From an uncultured Pelagibacteraceae bacterium (GTDB lineage Bacteria > Pseudomonadota > Alphaproteobacteria > Pelagibacterales > Pelagibacteraceae), in assembly GCA_902554745.1 (NCBI GenBank), contig CACDQA010000005.1, positions 1 to 37,736 on the forward strand: a stretch of DNA of 37,736 nt, written 5' to 3'. Below, one piece after another: positions 8,972 to 17,741 of the stretch; the first letter of the stretch is position 1; every line of letters starts with the position of its first letter. The position numbers and the translations under genes are program-made. Under the pieces are notes generated by a model. That model saw only the letters and a program-made list of their open reading frames with translations. It was not told where the DNA came from and searched no databases.

Positions 8972-11160
8972 TTGTAAATGAACAAGTAGCGGTTGATCAT
9001 GGTTTAAAGAAAGATGAATACGCTAAAATTTGTGAGCTATTAAAGAGGACTCCAAATATTACAGAGCTAGGTATTTTTTCTGCAATGTGGAATGAACATT
9101 GTTCTTATAAATCATCAAGATTACATTTAAAAAAACTACCTACTAAAGGAAAGAAAGTTATTCAAGGTCCTGGAGAAAATGCTGGTGTTATCGATATTGA
9201 GGATAATGATGCAATAGTTTTTAAAATAGAAAGTCACAATCACCCTTCATTTATTGAGCCTTATCAAGGTGCTGCTACTGGTGTTGGAGGAATAATGAGA
9301 GATGTGTTTACAATGGGTGCAAGACCAATAGCTAACTTGAATTCAATACATTTTGGATCACCACAAAATAAAAAAACTAAAAATTTATTAAGAGGTGTTG
9401 TTCATGGCATAGGTGGTTATGGAAACTGTATGGGCGTTCCTACAATTGCTGGCCAAACAAGTTTTGATAGCTCTTATAATGGAAATATTTTGGTAAACGC
9501 TATGACACTAGGATTGGTCAAAAAAGATAAGATTTTTTATTCTAAAGCTGCAGGTTTAAATAAACCAGTTATTTATGTTGGATCTAAAACGGGAAGAGAT
9601 GGAATACATGGTGCAAGTATGGCTTCCGCTAGTTTTGATGAAAAAATTGAAGAAAAGAAACCTACAGTTCAAGTTGGAGATCCGTTTACAGAAAAACTTT
9701 TGCTTGAAGCTTGTTTAGAGCTTATGGCAGGAGACTCAATTATAGCTATTCAAGATATGGGTGCCGCTGGTTTAACTTCTTCAAGTATTGAAATGGCCTC
9801 AAAAGGAAAACTTGGAATAGAAATTAATTTAAACAAAGTACCTTGCAGAGAAGCCAAAATGACTCCTTATGAAATTATGCTTTCTGAGAGCCAAGAAAGA
9901 ATGTTGATTGTTTTAGAAAATGGCAAAGAAGAACAGGCAAAAAAAATATTTGATAAATGGAACTTGGACTTTGCAGTGATCGGAAAAACTACTAAGTCAA
10001 AAAAAATAGAACTTTACTTTAATGAAGAAAAGGTAGCAGACATTCCAGTTAATACCTTGGTTGAAAACTCTCCTATGTACGATCGTAAATGGAAAAAAGC
10101 AAAGTTACCTAAAAAAAATAAAATTAAAAAAGAGGATATCAAGCATTTAAAAATTATTGAAGTGTTAAAGAAAATTTTAGCAAACCCAAATGTATGTAAT
10201 AAAGAATGGATTTGGCAACAATACGATCATACTGTTATGGGAGATACAATACAAAAACCTGGCGGAGATGCAGGGGTTGTAAGAGTGCATGGAACAGATA
10301 AAGCAGTGGCTGCTTCTGTAGACTCTTCTGCAATTTATTGCTGGGCACATCCTTTAACTGGTGGAAAGCAGGTAGTTTGTGAAAGTTTCAGGAATCTTAT
10401 ATCTGTTGGTGCAAAACCAATTGCTATTACTAATTGTTTAAATTTTGGTAGTCCTGAAAATGAAGAAAACATGGGTGAGTTTGTTGAATGTGTTCAAGGA
10501 ATTGGCGAAGCTAGCGATTATTTAAAGTTTCCAGTGGTTTCTGGAAATGTATCTTTTTATAACCAAACAAAAGACCAAGGTATAAAACCCACGCCTGCAA
10601 TTGGTGGGGTTGGACTAATCAAAGATTATAAAAATATGATTACTATGGATTTTAAAGAAGTTGATAATTTAGTTTTAGTAATTGGAAAAACTGAAGGACA
10701 TATTGATCAAAGTTTATTTGCAAGGACTATTTTAGATGAAAAAAATGGACCTCCGCCTGAAGTAAACTTATTTAATGAGAAAAATAATGGAGAAACATTA
10801 CTTAAGTTAATAGATAATAAATTAATAAAAAGTGCACACGATGTTTCTTTAGGTGGCATAATTACTGCTGTTGCAAAGATGTGTATTAAAGGAAAAAAAG
10901 GAATAAATATTAAAAAACCTAAATATCTAATTAATGAGATAGAATACTTATTTGCTGAAGATCAAGGTAGATATATTATAGAAATTAACAAAAAAGATTT
11001 TAAAAAAGTAGCAGATATATTGAATAAAAATGCAGTTCATTTTGATGAACTTGGCACAATTATTAAAAATGAAGTATATATTAACGATAAGACAAAAGTT
11101 ACAATTGACGAATTATCAACTTCTAATAAAAGTTGGCTTACTAACTATATGAGTAAATAA
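8968..11160 (+). CDS. purL: Phosphoribosylformylglycinamidine synthase subunit PurL (small type)
   Basis: 'MWNEHCSYKSSR', 'KIESHNHPSFIEPYQGAATGVGGI', 730 aa, follows PurS/PurQ. Confidence 0.97.
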   Translation: MIVNEQVAVDHGLKKDEYAKICELLKRTPNITELGIFSAMWNEHCSYKSSRLHLKKLPTKGKKVIQGPGENAGVIDIEDNDAIVFKIESHNHPSFIEPYQGAATGVGGIMRDVFTMGARPIANLNSIHFGSPQNKKTKNLLRGVVHGIGGYGNCMGVPTIAGQTSFDSSYNGNILVNAMTLGLVKKDKIFYSKAAGLNKPVIYVGSKTGRDGIHGASMASASFDEKIEEKKPTVQVGDPFTEKLLLEACLELMAGDSIIAIQDMGAAGLTSSSIEMASKGKLGIEINLNKVPCREAKMTPYEIMLSESQERMLIVLENGKEEQAKKIFDKWNLDFAVIGKTTKSKKIELYFNEEKVADIPVNTLVENSPMYDRKWKKAKLPKKNKIKKEDIKHLKIIEVLKKILANPNVCNKEWIWQQYDHTVMGDTIQKPGGDAGVVRVHGTDKAVAASVDSSAIYCWAHPLTGGKQVVCESFRNLISVGAKPIAITNCLNFGSPENEENMGEFVECVQGIGEASDYLKFPVVSGNVSFYNQTKDQGIKPTPAIGGVGLIKDYKNMITMDFKEVDNLVLVIGKTEGHIDQSLFARTILDEKNGPPPEVNLFNEKNNGETLLKLIDNKLIKSAHDVSLGGIITAVAKMCIKGKKGINIKKPKYLINEIEYLFAEDQGRYIIEINKKDFKKVADILNKNAVHFDELGTIIKNEVYINDKTKVTIDELSTSNKSWLTNYMSK

Positions 11161-11390
11161 TGGCGATGGATTTAAAAGAAATTGAGAATTTTATAAAAGA
11201 GGCAATGCCTGATGCAATTGTTGAAATACAAGATTTGGCAGGTGATGGAAATCATTATTCAGCGACTGTTACCTCATCTCAATTTTCTGGTAAAAGTAAA
11301 ATTGAGCAACATAAAATGGTTTACAACTCATTAAAAGGTAGGATGGGTAATGAACTTCATGCATTAGCAATTAAAACAAAGGAGAGTTAA
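11160..11390 (+). CDS. BolA family protein
   Basis: 76 aa; 'DGNHYSATVTSSQFSGKSKIEQHKMVYNSLK'; adjacent to monothiol glutaredoxin. Confidence 0.9.
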   Translation: MAMDLKEIENFIKEAMPDAIVEIQDLAGDGNHYSATVTSSQFSGKSKIEQHKMVYNSLKGRMGNELHALAIKTKES

Positions 11391-11729
11391 ATGGATCAAC
11401 AAACAAATGATTTAATAAAAAATGAAATTGAAAACAATGAAGTATGTTTGTTTATGAAAGGTACACCTGACGCTCCACAATGTGGATTTTCAATGGCTAC
11501 TTCAAATATTTTAAAAATTCTAGAAGTAAATTTTAAAGGTATAAATGTTTTAGAAAATCAAAATTTAAGAGAAGGTATTAAAGTTTTTAGTGACTGGCCA
11601 ACTATCCCACAACTTTATGTTAAAAATGAATTTATCGGTGGATGCGATATTGTTAAAGAAATGTATGAAAGTGGCGAATTGGCAAAACTTTTTGAAAGCA
11701 AAAATATAAATTTTAAGGCTAAAAGCTAA
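11391..11729 (+). CDS. grxD: Monothiol glutaredoxin, Grx4 family
   Basis: 'FMKGTPDAPQCGFS' (CGFS motif), 'WPTIPQLYVKNEFIGGCDIV'. Confidence 0.95.
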   Translation: MDQQTNDLIKNEIENNEVCLFMKGTPDAPQCGFSMATSNILKILEVNFKGINVLENQNLREGIKVFSDWPTIPQLYVKNEFIGGCDIVKEMYESGELAKLFESKNINFKAKS

Positions 11730-12347
11730 TTATCTTGAATAATATTCAATCACTAGATTAGGTTCCATAACAATTGGGTATGGAACTTCTTCAAACTTTG
11801 GAACTCTAACAAACTTTAGTTTTTTGTTTTTTTCGTCCATCTGAATATATTCTGGAGTTTCTCTTTCTTTATTTGCAAGTGCAATATCAATTATTGCAAG
11901 TTGTTTAGATTTATCTCTTATTTCAATTGAATCTTCCTCTCTTACTAAATAGCTTCCAATATTTACTTTTTTACTATTTACTTTTACATGGCCGTGATTG
12001 ATTAATTGTCTAGCTGAAAAAATTGTTGTTGCAAATTTTGCTCTGTAGATCACGGCGTCTAATCTTCTTTCAAGAAGACCAATTAAATTTTCCCCAGTAT
12101 CACCTTTAAGCATTACTGCTTTTTTGTAAATATTTCTAAATTGTCTCTCGTTAATGTTGCCATAGTAAGCTTTTAATTTTTGTTTAGCTTGAAGCTGTAT
12201 TCCGTAGTCAGATGGCTTTGATGTTTTTGTTTGACCATGTTGTCCTGGTCCATAAGCTCTAGTATTAAAAGGACTTTTAGGTCTTCCCCAAAGGTTCACT
12301 TTTAATCTTCTGTCTACTTTATGTTTAGAGTTTAATCTTTTTGTCAT
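11730..12347 (-). CDS. rpsD: 30S ribosomal protein S4
   Basis: '[10 protein letters not shown]'-type '[34 protein letters not shown]', S4 domain '[30 protein letters not shown]'. Confidence 0.98.
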   Translation of the reverse strand: MTKRLNSKHKVDRRLKVNLWGRPKSPFNTRAYGPGQHGQTKTSKPSDYGIQLQAKQKLKAYYGNINERQFRNIYKKAVMLKGDTGENLIGLLERRLDAVIYRAKFATTIFSARQLINHGHVKVNSKKVNIGSYLVREEDSIEIRDKSKQLAIIDIALANKERETPEYIQMDEKNKKLKFVRVPKFEEVPYPIVMEPNLVIEYYSR

Positions 12348-12359
12348 TTGATAGTGGGC

Positions 12360-12387
12360 TTTATAAACTTACTCATCATTTTGTCAA
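12360..12387 (-). promoter_or_regulatory. Putative sigma70-type promoter of rpsD (TTGACA-N16-TATAAA)
   Basis: Minus-strand TTGACA (12387-12382), 16-nt spacer, TATAAA (12365-12360); start codon begins at 12347, so the expected leader is only a few nt. Confidence 0.65.
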
Positions 12388-13101
12388 TCAACGTTTTTTA
12401 CCTAAACTTGCAAATACCCCTGATAAAATACGTGTTTCTTTGGTTGATAATTCCATCCTATAAAAAATATTTCTCAAGTTTTCAAGCATTATTGGTTTCT
12501 TCTCTTTTGATTTAAAAAAATTAATCTCTTCAAGATTCTGTATACAAAGATTTGCCATAGCAACTATCTCTTTTTTAGATGCTGATTTAACTTTATTTGA
12601 TTTCATAAAAGAAGATGTTTTTGAATTAATTATGCTTGATAGATATTGAGCAATTATTATTAAACTGTGAGATAGATTTAATGATTTAAAATCAGGATTA
12701 GTCGGAATTTGAAGAGTATAATTGGCATAGCTTATTTCATTATTTGATAGACCAGATGCTTCTGAGCCAAATAAAAAAGCTATTTTCTTTTTATAATTTA
12801 TTTTTTTTAAATCTTTTAATTGGATATGTTTAATATTTTTATTTCTAAATCGTGCTGATGTTGCAATTACAATGTCAATATTTTTTAAAGGTTTTTCTAA
12901 ATTTACAAAATTTTTTGCCTTATTAATTATATTTTTTGCTCCTACTGAGGTTGCTAAAATTTTATCATTTGGAAATATTGGTTTAGGATCAATAACAATA
13001 AGCTTATTAAATTTAAAATTTTTCATTCCTCTTGCACATGCACCTATATTTTCTGAGAGTTGAGGTTTGTGTAAAATGAAAGAAATATTATTTACAGACA
13101 T
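12388..13101 (-). CDS. SpoU-family tRNA/rRNA 2'-O-methyltransferase, TrmJ-like
   Basis: 'ISFILHKPQLSENIGACARGMKNF', 'FLFGSEASGLSNNE', 'SLNLSHSL' SPOUT motifs. Confidence 0.88.
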   Translation of the reverse strand: MSVNNISFILHKPQLSENIGACARGMKNFKFNKLIVIDPKPIFPNDKILATSVGAKNIINKAKNFVNLEKPLKNIDIVIATSARFRNKNIKHIQLKDLKKINYKKKIAFLFGSEASGLSNNEISYANYTLQIPTNPDFKSLNLSHSLIIIAQYLSSIINSKTSSFMKSNKVKSASKKEIVAMANLCIQNLEEINFFKSKEKKPIMLENLRNIFYRMELSTKETRILSGVFASLGKKR

Positions 13102-13964
13102 TAATCTATACCATGATTTCTGTTATAATTGGAAATAGCTGATGGTTTAATATCATTTAAATATTTTGGATCTACTGTCCAAATAGAAACTTTTAATGGA
13201 TAACATTTTGCAACATCAGATGAGTGTTCAGATCCACAATCACCTCCTGGACAAGCAGAAATAGCACCCAATAAATCTATTTCAGCAAAAAATTCTAAAT
13301 AATCACCAGGTCTTACTGGGCTTGCTTTCATAAAATATTGTTTAGTATCATTGGTAAATCCAGTTAACATAAAAACATTTAATACATCATGAACTATTTT
13401 TTCTGCGTGATCTAATTGAACATTTTTTTCTTTAACCAAAGCTCTTGTTAAGTTTGAATGACAACAATAATGATAATCGTTATCGCTCAAAAGTTTTGAT
13501 GTATACGGATCACATCTAGTACCAATTACATCATGAACTGATCCACCATCTTTATCATAATCATACCAATCTAAAGTATCCCAAGTTATTGTTGCTAAAG
13601 ATCTAAGATAGGGAAAACTACTAAACATTTTATCTCCAACAGAAAGATGAGTTCCATAGAGTGCTCTTGTTTTTCCTGAGTAGAATTTTTCCTCTAAATT
13701 ATTTAAATTAAATAAATTTAAATCTCCTACTTGAGGCCCCTCTACACTTTCGATTCTAAAAAACTCACCAAATTTAACTTCAAACGTTTTTGCATCTCTT
13801 GGAGGTATTATAACTTCCTCTTTTTTAACCAAGTGTTCTCTAGCGGCATGTAAAATACTTAAATTTTTTTCTTCAATATTAGTATTTGGGTAACAAACTA
13901 TTGGTTTGGCTCCTATTCTTTCTTCTAAATCAGATGGTTTTTCTGAAAATTTTTTAATTTTCAT
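13101..13964 (-). CDS. DUF1989 / urea carboxylase-associated family protein
   Basis: 'VGDLNLFN', 'DVIGTRCDPYTSKLL', 'YHYCCHSNLTRAL', 'ISACPGGDCGSEHSSDVAKCYPLKV' recall the DUF1989 family. Confidence 0.75.
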   Translation of the reverse strand: MKIKKFSEKPSDLEERIGAKPIVCYPNTNIEEKNLSILHAAREHLVKKEEVIIPPRDAKTFEVKFGEFFRIESVEGPQVGDLNLFNLNNLEEKFYSGKTRALYGTHLSVGDKMFSSFPYLRSLATITWDTLDWYDYDKDGGSVHDVIGTRCDPYTSKLLSDNDYHYCCHSNLTRALVKEKNVQLDHAEKIVHDVLNVFMLTGFTNDTKQYFMKASPVRPGDYLEFFAEIDLLGAISACPGGDCGSEHSSDVAKCYPLKVSIWTVDPKYLNDIKPSAISNYNRNHGID

Positions 13965-13966
13965 TC

Positions 13967-15568
13967 TTACAAACTTCCAGGAGCTTTATCCTTAAATAAC
14001 TTATAATCTAAACTATCAACAAGAGCTTTAAAAGATGCATCAATGATATTTGGTGATACTCCAATAGTAAACCAATTAACACCCTTCGAATCTGTACTTT
14101 CAATACTAACCCTTGTTACAGCTTCTGTACCAGTATTTAAAATTCTAACTTTATAGTCAACCAATCTTAAATCTTTTAAATATTCTGAATATTTAGCAAG
14201 CTTATTAACATTCTTTCTAATTGCATTATCAAGAGCATTAACAGGTCCGTTTCCTTGTCCTTCACACAAAATTTTGTCTCCATCTACTTCTAATTGAGCT
14301 TTTGCATATGAAACTATGTCTCCTGCATTATCTTTCTTTACCGAAACATCATATTCATTAATAGAAATATATCTTGGTATCTCCCCCATTAATCTTCGAG
14401 CTAACAGCTCAAAGGATGCATCAGCACCATCATAACTATAACCAATAAATTCTCGATCTTTCACTTCATCTAAAAGTTTTTTAATTTTAGGATCACTTTT
14501 CTCAACTTTAATTCCTATTGAATTCAATCTTGACATTATATTCGATTGTCCCGATTGATCTGAAACAACTATATTTCTAGAGTTTCCGACTTCTTCTGGA
14601 TTTATGTGCTCATAAGTTTTTGGATCTTTTTGAACAGCTGAAACATGCATTCCACCCTTGTGAGAAAAAGCAGAAGCACCTACATAAGGTAAATGTTTAT
14701 TGGGTTTTCTGTTTAAAATTTCATCTAACAATCTTGAGCATTGAGTTAAATTTTTTAAATTTTCTCTTTTAATATTTAATTTAAATTTATCTGAGAAATC
14801 TTTCTTTAAAAAAAATGAAGGAATTAATGACATTAAATTTGCATTTCCACATCTTTCCCCTAGTCCATTTATAGTTCCTTGAACTTGTCTAACCCCCGCT
14901 TGAACTGCAGCAAGACTATTTGCTACTGCATTTTCAGTATCATTATGAGCATGTATTCCTAAATTTTCTCCTGGAATGTGTTTGGTTACTTCATGAACAA
15001 TTTTGATTACTTCATGAGGAAGTGTGCCCCCATTCGTGTCACATAATACTATCCATCTAGCACCATTATCAAAGGCCGCTTTTAAACATGCTATTGCATA
15101 TTCTGGATTAGCTTTATATCCATCAAAAAAATGTTCAGCATCAAACATGAACTCTTTTCCAGATTTAACGATGTGTTTTGTGCTTTCACTTATATTCATT
15201 AAATTCTGCTCATTACTTATTCCTAAAGCGACATCCACTTGAAAATCCCATGATTTTCCAAACAAGCAAACAGAAGTACTTTTTGAATTTATTAAAGATG
15301 AGAGCATGGGATCATTTTCTGCACTATGCTCTGATTTTTTAGTCATTCCGAATGCGGTTAATTTCGTTGATTTGAAGTTATGATCTTTATTGAAAAACTC
15401 AGTATCGGTTGGATTTGCTCCTGGCCATCCACCCTCAACATAATCCACACCCAATTTATCTAAGGCTGATGAGATTTTTTCTTTATCATCAATTGAAAAA
15501 TCTACACCTTGAGTTTGTGCACCATCACGTAATGTTGTGTCAAATATATAAAGTTGTTCTTTACTCAT
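13967..15568 (-). CDS. cimA: (R)-citramalate synthase
   Basis: 'IFDTTLRDGAQTQGVDFS', 'GIHAHNDTENAVANSLAAVQAGVRQVQGTINGLGERCGNANL', C-terminal regulatory domain; 533 aa. Confidence 0.93.
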   Translation of the reverse strand: MSKEQLYIFDTTLRDGAQTQGVDFSIDDKEKISSALDKLGVDYVEGGWPGANPTDTEFFNKDHNFKSTKLTAFGMTKKSEHSAENDPMLSSLINSKSTSVCLFGKSWDFQVDVALGISNEQNLMNISESTKHIVKSGKEFMFDAEHFFDGYKANPEYAIACLKAAFDNGARWIVLCDTNGGTLPHEVIKIVHEVTKHIPGENLGIHAHNDTENAVANSLAAVQAGVRQVQGTINGLGERCGNANLMSLIPSFFLKKDFSDKFKLNIKRENLKNLTQCSRLLDEILNRKPNKHLPYVGASAFSHKGGMHVSAVQKDPKTYEHINPEEVGNSRNIVVSDQSGQSNIMSRLNSIGIKVEKSDPKIKKLLDEVKDREFIGYSYDGADASFELLARRLMGEIPRYISINEYDVSVKKDNAGDIVSYAKAQLEVDGDKILCEGQGNGPVNALDNAIRKNVNKLAKYSEYLKDLRLVDYKVRILNTGTEAVTRVSIESTDSKGVNWFTIGVSPNIIDASFKALVDSLDYKLFKDKAPGSL

Positions 15569-16920
15569 TTAAATTTCCAAGTCGTTTTACCATCTTTATC
15601 CTCTATTAAAACACCTTTGTCTAAAAGCTCATTTCTAATTTTATCAGCTTCTTCATAATTTTTGTTCTCTCTTGCCTTATTTCTTTCCTGAATTTTTTGT
15701 AAAATTTCTTTTTCAGAAATTAAAGCTTTGTTAATTTTAAATTTAAGCCAATTTTCTTTACTTTCATTTAATAATCCTACAAATTGACAAGCAGAAACAA
15801 ATAAAGATTTATCTTCATCGTTACCTTTTTGAGCTTTGTCATATAATTGATGTAAATTAGCAATATATCCAGGGGTGTTTAAATCATCGTAAAGTGGTTG
15901 AAGAATTTCTTCAGAAACTTCATAATTATTTTCAATATCTAAATATGAATTGTACCATTTATTTATAGTATTTTGACAATCATCCAGAAGTTTATCATTC
16001 CAATCTAATGGTTGTTTATAATGAGCACTTAGTAAAGCTAATCTTAAAACTTGACCGCTTATCTTATTTCTAAAATCTTTTATTTTTAAAATATTTCCCT
16101 GAGACTTAGCCATCTTTTCATTAGACATAGTGATGAATGCATTATGCATCCAAAATTTCGCAAATATTTTTGTATCATTTGCACATCTTGATTGAGCTAT
16201 TTCATTTTCATGATGAGGAAATAACAAATCTATACCACCACCATGAACATCAAACTCATCTCCTAAAAATTTCTTTGACATTGCCGAGCACTCTAGATGC
16301 CATCCTGGCCTTCCTTTTCCCCATGGAGATTCCCATGAAGGTTCGTCATCCTCTGAAGGTTTCCATAAAACAAAATCTTCTGAATTTTTTTTATTTTCAC
16401 TGACTTCTACTCTGGATCCAGCAATTAGTTCATCTAGTTTTTTGTTTGATAGCTGACCATAATCATTAAATTTTTTAACCTCAAAATAAACATGCTTATT
16501 ATTTTCATAAGCAAATCCTTTTTTTAATAATTCAGAAATCATTTCAATCATTAAATCTATATTTTCAGTTGCTTTAGGTTGATGTGTTGGTTCTTCACAA
16601 TTTAAGTAATTGCAATCTTCACTAAAACTTTTAGTTACTTTGCTTGTTAATTCTGAAATTGAAATATTATTTTCTTTTGAAGATTTAATAATTTTATCAT
16701 CTACATCAGTAATATTTCTCACATAAGTAACTTTAGGATAATTTTTTTTAAAAATTTTAAATAAAATATCGAATACAACTATTGGTCTTGCGTTACCAAT
16801 ATGGGGATCATCATAAACAGTTGGACCACACACATACATTCTAATGTCATTTTTATCTAGTGGAACAAACTTCTCTTTTTTATTTGTTAGATTATTTGTT
16901 AAAAAAATATCTTTACTCAT
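15565..16920 (-). CDS. cysS: Cysteinyl-tRNA synthetase
   Basis: 'MYVCGPTVYDDPHIGNARPIVVFD', 'GWHLECSAMS', 'HHENEIAQ', 'KMAKSQGN'. Confidence 0.97.
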   Translation of the reverse strand: MSKDIFLTNNLTNKKEKFVPLDKNDIRMYVCGPTVYDDPHIGNARPIVVFDILFKIFKKNYPKVTYVRNITDVDDKIIKSSKENNISISELTSKVTKSFSEDCNYLNCEEPTHQPKATENIDLMIEMISELLKKGFAYENNKHVYFEVKKFNDYGQLSNKKLDELIAGSRVEVSENKKNSEDFVLWKPSEDDEPSWESPWGKGRPGWHLECSAMSKKFLGDEFDVHGGGIDLLFPHHENEIAQSRCANDTKIFAKFWMHNAFITMSNEKMAKSQGNILKIKDFRNKISGQVLRLALLSAHYKQPLDWNDKLLDDCQNTINKWYNSYLDIENNYEVSEEILQPLYDDLNTPGYIANLHQLYDKAQKGNDEDKSLFVSACQFVGLLNESKENWLKFKINKALISEKEILQKIQERNKARENKNYEEADKIRNELLDKGVLIEDKDGKTTWKFK

Positions 16921-16938
16921 TATTTTAGGAATATACTT

Positions 16939-16963
16939 AAAAAATAGATTTGTGAATCTATTT
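16939..16963 (-). terminator. Hairpin with T-run downstream of nadE (candidate intrinsic terminator)
   Basis: Minus strand AAATAGATT-CACA-AATCTATTT followed by TTT: perfect 9-bp AT-rich stem with 4-nt loop, between nadE stop and cysS start. Confidence 0.5.
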
Positions 16964-16965
16964 GA

Positions 16966-17703
16966 TTAATTTGGAATTTTGCATACAGGAATTGGCTCCA
17001 TTTTATGCAAATTTTGTTTTCTAATAGTTTCGTATTTAGCTCGATTAGCCGAATTAGGATTATCCATAGCTTCTTCTAATTCTTCATATTTTAGTCCAAG
17101 TTGACCTTCATCAGTTCTTCCATCGTCCCATAAACCATCAGTAGGGGCAGCATCAATAATTTCTTTTAAAATTCCAAGCTCTTTTCCAAGCTCCCAAACT
17201 TCAGTTTTATTACAATCAGCTATTGGCGATATATCTACCCCACCATCTCCATATTTTGTATAAAAACCAACACCAAAATCTTCAACTTTATTTCCAGTTC
17301 CAACTACTATTCCTTTATTCGCTGCAGCAACTTGATAAAGTGTTGTCATTCTCAATCTAGCTCTGGAATTCGCCATTCCATGTTCATTATTAAAATTTGA
17401 TAAACTGGAACTAAAAGCCAAAAATAACTCATCTAAATTGATAGTATGTGCCTCAACATTTTTAAAGTTTTTAACTAACCACTCTTGATGCTTTAAACTT
17501 AAATCATGTTGATGTGATTTCTGTTTGATTGGCATTGACAAAACAATAGTTTTTAAACCTGTCATTGCACTTAATGTGCTAGAAACTGACGAATCTATTC
17601 CTCCAGAAATTCCTATAACCAATGACTCTGCCTTGCTTGGCATATTATTTACATAATCTTTAATCCAGTTAGAAATAAAATTTACTTTTTCTGAAGTATT
17701 CAT
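16966..17703 (-). CDS. nadE: NH3-dependent NAD+ synthetase (no glutaminase domain)
   Basis: 'VIGISGGIDSSVSS', 'VVGTGNKVEDFGVGFYTKYGDGGVDISPIADCNKTEVW'; 245 aa. Confidence 0.94.
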   Translation of the reverse strand: MNTSEKVNFISNWIKDYVNNMPSKAESLVIGISGGIDSSVSSTLSAMTGLKTIVLSMPIKQKSHQHDLSLKHQEWLVKNFKNVEAHTINLDELFLAFSSSLSNFNNEHGMANSRARLRMTTLYQVAAANKGIVVGTGNKVEDFGVGFYTKYGDGGVDISPIADCNKTEVWELGKELGILKEIIDAAPTDGLWDDGRTDEGQLGLKYEELEEAMDNPNSANRAKYETIRKQNLHKMEPIPVCKIPN

Positions 17704-17741
17704 GATTTTAAAGTATTAGATATTTAAAATTTTACAATGTC

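Noticed and set aside
8809-9000. 63-aa minus-strand ORF
   Set aside because: Antisense to the purQ/purL junction.
12872-13063. 63-aa plus-strand ORF
   Set aside because: Antisense shadow of trmJ.
15024-15609. 72-aa (15024-15242) and 66-aa (15409-15609) plus-strand ORFs
   Set aside because: Antisense to cimA and the cimA/cysS junction; no family signature.
16137-16403. 88-aa His-rich plus-strand ORF
   Set aside because: Antisense of cysS; His richness comes from reading the complement of the cysS sequence, not a metal-binding protein.
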